Below are positions 7,346 through 15,008 of a stretch of DNA of 32,279 bases, piece after piece. Source of the DNA: Bacillota bacterium (GTDB lineage Bacteria > Bacillota > Sulfobacillia > JAJZYS01 > JAJYTV01); assembly GCA_021799275.1 (NCBI GenBank), contig JAJZAT010000034.1, forward strand, positions 1 to 32,279. Direction: 5' to 3'. How positions within the stretch are numbered: position 1 is the stretch's first letter; each line of letters begins with the position of its first letter. The position numbers and the translations under genes are program-made. The notes under the pieces are model-generated. The model had not been told where the DNA came from and did no database searches. It saw only the letters and a program-made list of their open reading frames with translations.

Positions 7346-8278
7346 CTACACCGGATCGCGACGCAGGAAGCCGGTGCAGCAGTGCACGGAGCCGCCACCG
7401 CGCAGGATCTCGTCCATCGCCACGAGATGCACCTCGACGCCATGGCCGCGCAGCAGTGCGAGCGTTTCGGGGAAGCCCTCCGCCATGACGACCACCCCCG
7501 GCGCGACGGTCACGAAGTTCGTGCCGAGCCGTCCCACCTCATCGAGGTCCTCCTGCACCATCAGCTCGAAGCCGCGCGCGAGGAGCGCAAGCCGGAGATC
7601 CCAGGTCAGAAGCCAGGGCGCGACGACGATGCGGCGGCGGTCCACGGGCGAGATGAAGCCGTCGACGTGGATCTGGCCGTAGGGCACCGCGACCGGCAGG
7701 ATGTCCGAGACCCCCATCCCCCTCAGTTCCCGCTCCACCTGCTCGGCGCCGGCCTGATTCGTCCGGCTCGAGGTTCCGAGGAGACAGGTCTGCCGGTCCA
7801 GCCAGACGACGTTCGACCCCTCGAACGTGCCCTGGCCGTTCACCGTCTTGAGGATGGGCACGCCGAGCGCGGCCAGGGTGGCGGCGACCGCCCGCTCCTC
7901 GCCGCGGCGCTGGCGCGTCGCGGGACGGGCGAGGATGGCGCCCTCCGGCGTCATCGTGTAGAGGTCGCGCATGTAGACGGCGTTCGGCCGATCCGCGACC
8001 TGCCCCTCGACCAGGCGCACCGAGACGCCCAGCCGCTCATACGTCTCGCAGAGGCCGTCGAACTGCCGCAGGAAGCGCCTTTCGTCGATCGGGGCGTCGT
8101 AGAGGTGGTCACGGTAGCCCTCGCCCGACACGAGCCCCAGTTCCGGACCCGGACGGTGCATCAGCACCGAGCGCAGCCGACCGACCTCGGAATCGACGTA
8201 GAAGTCGCCCCAGAGGCGGTCCTGGTCCTGCGCGAAGGTGGCGGGATCGGGCAGCCAGCGATCCCCCTCGACGCGCAT
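7346..8278 (-). CDS. Amidinotransferase/deiminase-fold enzyme (PF02274-type, arginine deiminase/DDAH-like)
   Basis: A 310-residue protein of the guanidine-modifying superfamily. It shows the family landmarks in order: NAVYMRDLYTM with Asp105, GTFEGSNVVWLD with Glu153, LGTSSRTN with Arg172, the catalytic His204 in GQIHVDGFIS, and the nucleophilic Cys in GSVHCCTG near the C-terminus (residues 300-301). These enzymes hydrolyse or transfer the amidino group of arginine, methylarginine or similar guanidines. It lacks the N-terminal and C-terminal signatures of agmatine deiminase (AguA), so it is a different branch. The start codon shares one base with the stop of the upstream AguB-like amidase, showing tight coupling. 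A deiminase making an N-carbamoyl product for the amidase is the simplest reading. Confidence 0.85.
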   Translation of the reverse strand: MRVEGDRWLPDPATFAQDQDRLWGDFYVDSEVGRLRSVLMHRPGPELGLVSGEGYRDHLYDAPIDERRFLRQFDGLCETYERLGVSVRLVEGQVADRPNAVYMRDLYTMTPEGAILARPATRQRRGEERAVAATLAALGVPILKTVNGQGTFEGSNVVWLDRQTCLLGTSSRTNQAGAEQVERELRGMGVSDILPVAVPYGQIHVDGFISPVDRRRIVVAPWLLTWDLRLALLARGFELMVQEDLDEVGRLGTNFVTVAPGVVVMAEGFPETLALLRGHGVEVHLVAMDEILRGGGSVHCCTGFLRRDPV

Positions 8279-9105
8279 CAGCGGGGACCCTCAGAGATCT
8301 CGCGATAGAGCGAAGGGCGCCGGTCCCCCTGGAACGGCCATTCAACGCGGCTTTCCTGCACCTTCCCCAGATCGATCTCGACCGCGAGGGCCACATCCTC
8401 GCCCTCGACCGCGGCGACCACCTCGCCATCCGGTCCGACCACGAGGCTGTCGCCGCCGAACATGTAGCCGCCGCTCTCCATGCCGATGCGGTTCACCGTC
8501 GCGACGAAGCAGTTGTTGGCCATCGCATTCGCCGCAAGGGTCGTCCGCCAGCGGCCCAGGGAGTAGTCGCCCGAACCGCGTGGCGCCAGGATGACCGCCG
8601 CGCCCTTCAGGGCAAGGATGCGGCTGCCCTCGGGGAAGAGGTTGTCCCAGCAGGTCTGGACGCCCAAGGTGGTGCCCTGGTGGCGGAAGACCGGGAAGCC
8701 GAGATCGCCCGGCTCGTAGTAGTACTTCTCGTACCAGCCCGGGTGGTAGGGCACGTGGTTCTTGCGGTAGCGCATCAGGATGTCGCCGTGCTCCGAGAGG
8801 ACGAACGTCGTGTTGAAGCGCCGCTCGCCGCTGCGCTCGTAGATGGGCACCGCGAGGGCGATCCCCGCCTCCGCCGCTATGGCGCGCATGCGGCCGAGCG
8901 TCGGGCCGTCCTCGTCCTCCGCGAAGGCGAACGCCCGGCTGTCTTCCCCCGCGGCGACCCAGGGCAGCGGGAACAGCTCGGGCAGAAGGGCGATCGACGC
9001 TCCTTGCCTGCGCACGTCGCGGAGGAGGGTCTCGGCTTTCTCGAGGTTCTCGGCCACCGAGACCGAGAGGTTCATCTGCACGAGTCCAAGGACGAGCCGC
9101 GCCAA
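8278..9105 (-). CDS. Carbon-nitrogen hydrolase, N-carbamoylputrescine amidase-like
   Basis: A 275-residue nitrilase-superfamily amidase with the complete Glu-Lys-Cys triad: Glu43 in LLPELFPLPW, Lys115 in YRKNHVP and Cys152 in QTCWDNLFPE. The segments YRKNHVPYHPGWYEKYYY and PGDLGF closely resemble N-carbamoylputrescine amidohydrolases (AguB), which release CO2 and ammonia from an N-carbamoyl amine. Start is TTG at 9105, giving MARLVLGLVQMN as expected for the family; AAGGAG lies about 10 bases upstream. It is the first gene of a three-gene minus-strand operon with the deiminase-fold protein and the TIM-barrel protein. The exact carbamoyl substrate is inferred, not shown. Confidence 0.86.
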   Translation of the reverse strand: MARLVLGLVQMNLSVSVAENLEKAETLLRDVRRQGASIALLPELFPLPWVAAGEDSRAFAFAEDEDGPTLGRMRAIAAEAGIALAVPIYERSGERRFNTTFVLSEHGDILMRYRKNHVPYHPGWYEKYYYEPGDLGFPVFRHQGTTLGVQTCWDNLFPEGSRILALKGAAVILAPRGSGDYSLGRWRTTLAANAMANNCFVATVNRIGMESGGYMFGGDSLVVGPDGEVVAAVEGEDVALAVEIDLGKVQESRVEWPFQGDRRPSLYREISEGPR

Positions 9106-9207
9106 ATCCGTCGCACTCCTTCGCGCTCACTCTGGGGACAGGCCTCATCCTTCGCCAGCGACGGCCGAGAGCCTGCCGGGGTGCGGCACGCCCGGTCCAA
9201 AGAAGCG

Positions 9208-9239
9208 CGAGGCGCCCGCCCAAGCGGGCGAGCGCCTCG
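9208..9239 (-). terminator. Hairpin terminator downstream of the REC-GAF-kinase gene
   Basis: CGAGGC and GCCCGC pair with GCGGGC and GCCTCG around a CCAA loop, with a 4-base bulge (GAGC) on one side. It lies 21 bases beyond the stop of the kinase gene as read on the minus strand and is followed there by CTTCTTTGG, a weak T-rich stretch. It would insulate the amidase operon that begins at 9105. Confidence 0.6.
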
Positions 9240-9259
9240 TGACGGGTCCAGCGGGGATC

Positions 9260-10867
9260 TCAGCGCGGCATCGGCGCCGTCAGCAGGATCCGCGCCCCCT
9301 CGTGCGGCCGGCTGTCCACCTGCAGCCGGCCACCGGCCAGCCGCGCGCGTTCCTCGAGATGGCGGCGGCCATGGTGGCCAGGCGGCGAAGGCTGGCTCGT
9401 GTCGAAGCCGACGCCGTCGTCGTCGATCATCAGCTGGAACTCGTCGCCCACCCGTCGCCAGGTCACGTCCACCCGCGTCGCCTGGGCGTGGCGCGCCACG
9501 TTGCTGAGGGCCTCCTGCGTGAAGCGCGCCAGGTGCTCCACCGTCTCCTCCGGCAGCTGCGTATAGGACATGTCGGAGGAATGGATGCGCAGCTTCTCGC
9601 CGAGGCCGAGCTCCTGCGCGATCTCCTCCACCGTGCTCATCAGCGGGCGCGCGTCGGACTTGAGGTCGAGCACGTAGCGGCGGATCTCGTCCGTCACCTC
9701 CCGCAGCCGCTCCGCGAGGCGGTTCACCGCATCGTAGGTGCGGCTGCCTTCCGGCATCTCGCCGAGCAGCGCGTCGAGCCCGAGCAGGACCGAGTAGATC
9801 GTCTGCAAGGTGCCGTCGTGCAGGTTCATGCCGATGCGCTGGCGCTCCTCCACAACGGCCAGCCTGCCCAGGTCCTCGTTGAGGCGCTGGTTCTTCACGA
9901 GGACGGCGCCCAGGCTCGCGAGCAGGCCGACAAGTTCCTCGTCCTCGGCCGAGAACGCCTCGCCACCCCGCTTGTCGGTCATGTAGAGGTGCCCCACCAC
10001 CTCGCCGTGGACCAGCATCGGCATGCCGAGGAAGGTGCGCATCGGCGGGTGGCCGGGCGGCCAGCCGGAGGCCCGCGGATGTGAAGGGATGTCGTTGACG
10101 CGCAGGGGCCGGCGCGTATGGATCACCTCGCCCAGAAGCCCTTTGCCGCGCGGCAGGGCCCCCATCGCCCGCATCTCCCCGGGCGTCAGCCCCTCCGTGA
10201 GGAACTGGGCGATCGACTCGTCCGGCAGCAGCACGGCGAGCGCCGCGTAGCGCGCCCCGGTCAGCTCGCGGGCCAGGGAGAGCACCCGCTGCAGCATCTC
10301 CTCGACGCTGCGGATGCCCGCGATGGCCGTCATGCCCTGGTAGAGGCTGTGCACGCGCTCGCGGTAGCGCTCGAGGCGCTCGTTGCCGACGCCCTGGCCC
10401 CCGACCTCCCGGAAGTGCTGCAGCACCGCCTGGCCCATGCGCACGTCCCAGACGACCTCGCCCTGGCGCACCCGCCGGATCGCGTCGACGATGTCGCGGC
10501 CCCTGGCCTGCTTGATCAGAAAGCCTGTGGCTCCCGCCGCCAGGGCCTGCAGCAGCAGGGCGGCATCGGTGGAGCCCGTGAGCATCAGGACCCGCACCTC
10601 GGGCAGCCGCTCCCGCGTCCAGGCGCAGAGATCGAGGCCGGATTCGCTCTTCAGCCGACTGTCGAGCAGCATCACGTCCGGCCGCAGCGCTGCGAGCCTG
10701 CTCTGCGCGTCGCCAATCGAGCTCGCCTGACCCACCCAGCTGAGGTCGCTCTGGTCCGAGATGATCTGCCTCAGTCCCTCGAGCACACCCTGGTGGTCAT
10801 CGACGCCGAACACGCGGATCGGGCCACTGGCCCCGTCCGCCGCGGTCCGGGACGACCCGTCCGCCAC
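9260..10867 (-). CDS. Hybrid sensor: receiver-GAF-histidine kinase (DevS/NarX-type HisKA_3)
   Basis: A 535-residue protein with an unusual order. Residues 17-135 form a response-regulator receiver (VFGVDDHQG acidic pair, phospho-acceptor Asp69 in PDVMLLDS, Lys119 in GFLIKQ). Residues about 180-330 form a GAF domain with PPGHPPMRTFLGMPM, very like the GAF of DevS/DosT. Then comes a HisKA_3 helix with phosphorylatable His350 in EERQRIGMNLHDG, and an HATPase with an N box (EALSNVARHA) and DDDGVGFD. There is no membrane segment, so it is cytosolic. No DNA-binding regulator is fused or adjacent, so its output partner is elsewhere. Start is GTG at 10867 behind GGGGGAG. It lies downstream of the MMPL gene, same strand, 188 bases apart. 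The signal is unknown; heme or gas sensing is possible by similarity. Confidence 0.9.
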   Translation of the reverse strand: MADGSSRTAADGASGPIRVFGVDDHQGVLEGLRQIISDQSDLSWVGQASSIGDAQSRLAALRPDVMLLDSRLKSESGLDLCAWTRERLPEVRVLMLTGSTDAALLLQALAAGATGFLIKQARGRDIVDAIRRVRQGEVVWDVRMGQAVLQHFREVGGQGVGNERLERYRERVHSLYQGMTAIAGIRSVEEMLQRVLSLARELTGARYAALAVLLPDESIAQFLTEGLTPGEMRAMGALPRGKGLLGEVIHTRRPLRVNDIPSHPRASGWPPGHPPMRTFLGMPMLVHGEVVGHLYMTDKRGGEAFSAEDEELVGLLASLGAVLVKNQRLNEDLGRLAVVEERQRIGMNLHDGTLQTIYSVLLGLDALLGEMPEGSRTYDAVNRLAERLREVTDEIRRYVLDLKSDARPLMSTVEEIAQELGLGEKLRIHSSDMSYTQLPEETVEHLARFTQEALSNVARHAQATRVDVTWRRVGDEFQLMIDDDGVGFDTSQPSPPGHHGRRHLEERARLAGGRLQVDSRPHEGARILLTAPMPR

Positions 10868-11055
10868 GGAAACTCCCCCCTGATACCGATCCGATAATCA
10901 TCACCTATGTACTCATATTTCTTCGCGCCCGTTGCCGCTCTTCCTGCAGTCGACGTCAAGGCAAGGCCCGCGCCGACCGGAGCGACTTGCCGTCACCGGG
11001 ATCCGCTCCGCCGGGACCGGACCGATGCCAGGGCCGACCGCGGAGTCCTTGGGAT

Positions 11056-13179
11056 CTACTTCGCCAGGTGCCTCGGCTGGCTCCGGCCTGGCCAGAAGGC
11101 GTGGCGCCCAAGCAGCGTCACGGCGGCCGGGACGAGGAATGTGCGCACGACCAGCGTGTCGAGCAGGACGGCGCTGACGAGTCCGATCGCGAGCGTCTGC
11201 AGGACCACGAAGGGACTGACGAGCAGCGCCGCCACCACGGCCACCATGATGAGGCCGGCGCCCGTGATCATGCCGCCCGTCGTCGCGACGGCGTGCGTCG
11301 CGGCGTGCCTCGGCGCGTCGCCCTGCCTGAGACGCTCCTGGATGCGGTGCAGCAGGATCACCTCGTAGTCCATCGAGAGACCGAACAGCATCACGAAGAC
11401 GAGCGGCGTGACCGCCAGGTTGAGCGGCTGCGGCGTGATGCCGAAGGCGCCGCGCTCGATCACCGTGACGAGGATGCCTGCGGTCGCGAGCGTCACGAGG
11501 GCGTTCATCAGCACGCCGATCACGGCCTGCAGCAGAGAGCCCGTGGCGAGCCAGAGCACCAGGAGAGCGACCAGCACCACCGCCACGGCCATCGCCGGGA
11601 GCCTTGCCGCAAGATAGCTGTTGAACTCCTGCACCGCCGCGACCTGGCCGCCGATCGCCACCTGGGCGCCCTGCGTCCGGCCAAGTCCCGCCCGCATGCG
11701 TCCGAGCAGGCTCAAGGTCGCCTGGCTGTCGGGTCCCGAAGTCGGCGTCACGAAGAGGTCGACGGAGCGTGGCCCGCTGACGAACGCGCGCAAGGGACCC
11801 TGCGGCCTCGCGGCGCTTGCCGCGAGCATCTCGGGACTGAGCCGTCCGCTCGGCGATGCGACCGATTTGACGCCCGGCATCGCCCGGAGCTTGTCCGTGA
11901 CCTGCCCAACCGTCTGCCAGGCGGACGGCGAGGTCACGCTCTCCGGCAGCGAAAGGGCGACGACGAACGGCGCGATCTCGCCGGCGCCGCGCACCTGCTG
12001 CTCCACCGCCTGCGCCCGGGCGAGCGGCGAGCTCCGCGGCAGCATCGCCGCGATGTCGGCCGGGATGCTGGCGCGCATGGCCGGCGCCGCCACGGCAGGG
12101 ACCGCCAGGACCAGCAGTCCTAGCGTCAGGGCGATGCCTGGTCGCGCGGTCGCCCAGTTGGCCAGGATGCGCCATAGACGCCACTCCGGCATGGCGAAGC
12201 GGATGCGGCCGAGGCTCGCCCTGCGGCCCATCAGCCGCAGCAGCGGCGGCAGCAGGGTGTGGGTCACGAGCAGCACCGAGGCCACCGCCGCTCCGCCGCC
12301 GAGGGCCATGCCGCGCCAGTACGCCGTGCCGCCGAGGACGAGCGCCCCGATCGCGAGCGCGACGGCCAGGCCCGAGAACAGCACGGAGCGCCCGGAGGTG
12401 CGCATGGCGAGCGAGAGCGCGTCCTCCACGCCCGCGCCCGCCTCGAGCGCGCCCCTGAAACGCGTCGAGACAAAGAGCGCGTAGTCGACGCCGACGCCGA
12501 GCGCGAGGAAGCTGACGATCTGCAGGAGATACACGGAGAGCGGCACGTAGCGCTCGACGATCGCCACGACGGCCAACGTCAGGACGGTGCCGGCGCCGGC
12601 CGTGACGAGCGGCAGCAAGGCGGGCAGCACGGCCCCGAAGACCAGGAGCAGCAGGATGAGCAGCGCGGGCACGGCCACCACCGTGCTGGCGCTGAACGCC
12701 TGGATCGCCTGGTGGCTGACGGCCCGGCCGAGGTTCTCGGAGTTGACGGCCGTCAGCGAGGCGCCGCCCCGCCGGGCCAGGGTGAGAAAGCGCTTCGCGG
12801 CCCCGTTGTCCTGCCCGGGCACCAGGACCTCGGAGCGTGGGCCGATGGCGTGCAGCCATCGCGCCGGCATGCCCGAGACTTTGGCCATGCCCTGCAGGCG
12901 GCTCGGCGACAAGCCATCGATCAGCGTCGTCGGCACGGATGCCGGCTGGACGAGGTGCCCTACGGTGGCGTCGGCCTTGGCGGCCACGCTGTGCGGGGCG
13001 GAGAAGCCGCCCGATCCCAGGTGGTCCGTCACCTGGAAGAGCAGCGGCACCGCGGCGGCGAGGAGCAGGAACCAGAGAGCGATCGTGACCCAGGGACGCC
13101 TCGCCGTGAGCGGCAATCGGGCACCGTCCTTTGTCTGCTTTGGCGCTTTCGCAAAGCGCAGTCCTGACCACAATGGCAT
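11056..13179 (-). CDS. MMPL-family RND-type membrane exporter
   Basis: A 707-residue polytopic transporter with the MMPL duplicated plan: one N-terminal membrane segment (WVTIALWFLLLAAAVPLLF), a large extracytoplasmic loop, five grouped membrane segments, then the same again. Hallmark motifs GVGVDYALFVSTRFR in the first half and GLSMDYEVILLHRIQERL in the second hold the Asp-Tyr pairs thought to carry protons in this family. MMPL proteins export lipids, siderophores or toxic compounds with proton-motive force. The start at 13179 (MPLWSGLRF) has GAGGGG upstream; a longer frame to 13308 is rejected as it lacks family character. It is divergent from the VOC gene, and a perfect palindrome lies between them. 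Substrate unknown. Confidence 0.9.
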   Translation of the reverse strand: MPLWSGLRFAKAPKQTKDGARLPLTARRPWVTIALWFLLLAAAVPLLFQVTDHLGSGGFSAPHSVAAKADATVGHLVQPASVPTTLIDGLSPSRLQGMAKVSGMPARWLHAIGPRSEVLVPGQDNGAAKRFLTLARRGGASLTAVNSENLGRAVSHQAIQAFSASTVVAVPALLILLLLVFGAVLPALLPLVTAGAGTVLTLAVVAIVERYVPLSVYLLQIVSFLALGVGVDYALFVSTRFRGALEAGAGVEDALSLAMRTSGRSVLFSGLAVALAIGALVLGGTAYWRGMALGGGAAVASVLLVTHTLLPPLLRLMGRRASLGRIRFAMPEWRLWRILANWATARPGIALTLGLLVLAVPAVAAPAMRASIPADIAAMLPRSSPLARAQAVEQQVRGAGEIAPFVVALSLPESVTSPSAWQTVGQVTDKLRAMPGVKSVASPSGRLSPEMLAASAARPQGPLRAFVSGPRSVDLFVTPTSGPDSQATLSLLGRMRAGLGRTQGAQVAIGGQVAAVQEFNSYLAARLPAMAVAVVLVALLVLWLATGSLLQAVIGVLMNALVTLATAGILVTVIERGAFGITPQPLNLAVTPLVFVMLFGLSMDYEVILLHRIQERLRQGDAPRHAATHAVATTGGMITGAGLIMVAVVAALLVSPFVVLQTLAIGLVSAVLLDTLVVRTFLVPAAVTLLGRHAFWPGRSQPRHLAK

Positions 13180-13260
13180 GTGCGCCCCTCGGACGCAAGG
13201 CGAGTCGGCCCAGCCGGAGGAAGGCGCGGCCCATCGTGGCGAACCTCTCCCGCGATGCAC

Positions 13261-13274
13261 GCGCAGATCTGCGC
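13261..13274. promoter_or_regulatory. 14-bp perfect palindrome, candidate operator between MMPL and VOC genes
   Basis: GCGCAGATCTGCGC is a perfect 14-bp palindrome in the 158-base divergent region, 82 bases before the MMPL start and 64 bases before the VOC start. The size and place suit a dimeric regulator such as the TetR protein encoded about 600 bases away. No clear -10/-35 pair was found beside it. Confidence 0.4.
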
Positions 13275-13337
13275 TCTGCCCGTTCCAGGCGGGCCGGGCG
13301 AACATCACGTACCCACTTCGGGAGGTGCCACGCCGAG

Positions 13338-13751
13338 ATGGAGGTCCTCTTTATCGCCGGATTCGGCCCCGTGTCGAGGGATGCGGCCGCCGCGCGCGAC
13401 TTCTATACGGGCGCCCTGGGCCTGCGCATGGAGGCCGACGGCGACTACCTGCACACCGGGGTGCTCCCGGGTTCGAAGCATTTCGCCGTCTGGCCGCTCG
13501 AGGACGCGGCTCAGTCCTGCTTCGGCCGGGACGAATGGCCTGAGGACATGCCCGTGCCGCAGGCCTGGATCGAGTTCGACGTCGCGGACATCGCCGCCGG
13601 GACCATGGAGCTCGAGGCGAAAGGATACCGGATCCTCGTGGCCAACCGTGGGGAGCCGTGGGGACAGGCCGTCACGCGTCTGATGGGACCGGAGGGACTT
13701 CTCGTGGGCATCACGAGAACGCCCTGGCTGCGGGCGGAACCGGACGCCTGA
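13338..13751 (+). CDS. VOC/glyoxalase-fold protein
   Basis: A 137-residue protein of the vicinal-oxygen-chelate fold: two beta-alpha-beta-beta-beta modules, the first with ARDFYTGALGLRMEADGDY, the second with AWIEFDVADIAAGTMELEAKGYR and the closing GPEGLLVGITRTPW. Start is ATG at 13338; GGAGG at 13321 is rather far away. VOC proteins include glyoxalase I, dioxygenases and antibiotic-binding resistance proteins. The expected metal ligands are not clearly preserved, since the first strand has Phe-Gly where a His is often found, so a binding or resistance role is as likely as an enzyme. It is divergent from the MMPL exporter and upstream of the TetR gene. Confidence 0.75.
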   Translation: MEVLFIAGFGPVSRDAAAARDFYTGALGLRMEADGDYLHTGVLPGSKHFAVWPLEDAAQSCFGRDEWPEDMPVPQAWIEFDVADIAAGTMELEAKGYRILVANRGEPWGQAVTRLMGPEGLLVGITRTPWLRAEPDA

Positions 13752-13841
13752 AAGAGGCGCAGCTGGCGAGGAGCCGCCCGGGCGAACAGTTTGGGGACAG
13801 GTGCGGCGGCGGCCTCGCGGGCCGCGGTCGCCACTCTGCGC

Positions 13842-13860
13842 TATGATGGTCTTGGGACCA
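13842..13860 (+). promoter_or_regulatory. Candidate tetR promoter -10 with overlapping inverted repeat
   Basis: TATGAT (13842-13847) matches a sigma-70 -10 box, but no good -35 was found. It abuts an inverted repeat TGGTC-TTGG-GACCA (13847-13860), placed where a self-repressing TetR protein could bind. A GGAGG site follows at 13878-13882. Confidence 0.4.
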
Positions 13861-13894
13861 GCCCCAGCCGCCCGACCGGAGGACGTGATCGGCC

Positions 13895-14497
13895 ATATCG
13901 AGGCAGGCCAGGAATCCAGCTGACGATACGCGTACGAACCTCCTGAACGCCGCCCTGCGCCTCTTCGGCGAGCGGGGCTACCACGCGGCGTCGCTCCAGG
14001 ACGTGATCGACGCGGCGGGCTGCTCGAAAGGTGCCTTCTACCACTACTTCGACTCGAAGGAAGACCTCCTGCTGCTCTTCCACGACACCTTCATCGATCA
14101 TCTGCTCGAGTACGCCGAGCGGATGGCCAAGGAGGACGGCGACCCGCTCGACCGCCTCATGGCCATCCTCCGCCACCACCTCGAGAGCATGTCGACGTTC
14201 CACGACCATATGGCCGTCTTCCATAACGAGGCCCGTTTTCTGACCCGCGAGAAGTTCCGCATCGTCCAGGCGAAGCGCGACCGCTACGAGCTCGCGGTGC
14301 GCAGCCTGGTTGAGGAGGCCCGGGACCGGGGCCAGCTGCGGCCGGACCTCGACGCCAAGCTGTTCAGTCTCGCGGTGCTTGGCGTGTTCAACTGGGCCTT
14401 CCGCTGGTATCGGCCCGACGGGCCCCTTCCGCCCGTGGAAATGGCGTCGACGCTCTTCCGCATGGTCATCGACGGAGGGCGGCCACGCGAGGCCTAG
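13895..14497 (+). CDS. TetR/AcrR-family regulator with no canonical start codon
   Basis: A TetR-type repressor of about 200 residues. The DNA-binding domain is complete: TNLLNAALRLFGERGYHAAS, then LQDVIDAAGCSKGAFYHYF and DSKEDLLLLF. The C-terminal ligand domain is helical (HHLESMSTFHDHMAVFHNEARFL) and resembles those of regulators of fatty-acid or efflux genes. The start is a problem: the frame is closed by TGA at 13886-13888, and no ATG, GTG or TTG lies between that and helix 1. The best candidate is ATA at 13895, 12 bases after GGAGG, giving a family-like N-terminus (ISRQARNPADDTRTN). A GTG at 13885 is in another frame and hits a stop at 13921. Either a rare AUA start, a mutated ATG or a frameshift is involved. 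Confidence 0.8.
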   Translation: MSRQARNPADDTRTNLLNAALRLFGERGYHAASLQDVIDAAGCSKGAFYHYFDSKEDLLLLFHDTFIDHLLEYAERMAKEDGDPLDRLMAILRHHLESMSTFHDHMAVFHNEARFLTREKFRIVQAKRDRYELAVRSLVEEARDRGQLRPDLDAKLFSLAVLGVFNWAFRWYRPDGPLPPVEMASTLFRMVIDGGRPREA

Positions 14498-14559
14498 GAA
14501 ACCGAACCGTCGCCAGATTCTGTCGACCGGCATAGGTCAAAAGCGAGGGAGGTCGCGTC

Positions 14560-14742
14560 ATGGCGGGGCAGCCTTCAAGAGGCGGCGCCGGCGGTCCAAT
14601 CCTGCTCCTGCTCGTCGTCGTCATCACGCTCGCGGTCTTACTGAGCCTGATCATGCGCCTTATCTTGGCGCTGGCGGCCGTTGTCGTCGCCGTCGTCCTC
14701 GCGCTGGCCGTCTGGTCCGGCATCCGGCGCCGGCTCGGCTAG
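14560..14742 (+). CDS. Small two-helix membrane protein, 60 residues
   Basis: An ATG preceded by GGGAGG at 7-base spacing opens a 60-codon gene. After a polar, Gly-rich N-terminus (residues 1-12) come hydrophobic segments at about 13-30 (PILLLLVVVITLAVLLSL) and 34-53 (ILALAAVVVAVVLALAVW), then a basic tail SGIRRRLG. That order predicts two membrane helices with a positively charged cytosolic end. It lies 62 bases after the TetR gene, possibly co-transcribed, and is followed by a strong hairpin. I do not recognise the family. Function unknown. Confidence 0.65.
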   Translation: MAGQPSRGGAGGPILLLLVVVITLAVLLSLIMRLILALAAVVVAVVLALAVWSGIRRRLG

Positions 14743-14760
14743 CGGGGCCGTGGACCCGCA

Positions 14761-14784
14761 GGGCGCCGCTCCCGGGCGGCGCCC
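14761..14784 (+). terminator. Hairpin terminator after the small membrane protein
   Basis: GGGCGCCGC and GCGGCGCCC form a perfect 9-bp stem around TCCCGG, 18 bases beyond the stop codon at 14742. No T-tract follows. It separates the tetR/small-protein unit from the two-component promoter at 14887. Confidence 0.55.
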
Positions 14785-14886
14785 TCGCCATGTGCCTTTG
14801 CCGACGTCCGGCGGCGTACCCGAGGAGAGCCACCGATCGCCCCCGGAGCGGTATCGCCAATGCGCTGCCGGAAGGCCCCTCGCGCT

Positions 14887-14915
14887 TTGACCGCACTGCC
14901 GAACGCGGCTAGCAT
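14887..14915 (+). promoter_or_regulatory. Sigma-70-type promoter of the two-component operon
   Basis: TTGACC (14887-14892) and TAGCAT (14910-14915) stand exactly 17 bases apart, a near-consensus pair. Transcription would start near 14922, leaving a leader of roughly 87 bases before the response regulator. It is the clearest promoter in the window. Confidence 0.65.
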
Positions 14916-15008
14916 GGCCTTGAGAGCTTAAGAGCGGAGCACGTCCCGGCCTCCGGCAACAGGATCGCCGCATGTCCGTCGACAACGACGCCCGGGGGAG
15001 GTGGTTTG

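Noticed and set aside
10898-10925. AT-rich patch upstream of the REC-GAF-kinase as a promoter
   Set aside because: It probably lies in the promoter area, but I could not find a -35/-10 pair with proper spacing on the minus strand.
10978-11010. Inverted repeat CGGAGCG/CGCTCCG downstream of the MMPL gene
   Set aside because: Seven-base arms with a 19-base loop and no T-tract are too weak to call a terminator in DNA of this GC content.
12259-13167. Plus-strand 302-codon frame opposite the MMPL gene
   Set aside because: Antisense shadow rich in Arg, Glu and Gln; the minus strand clearly encodes the transporter.
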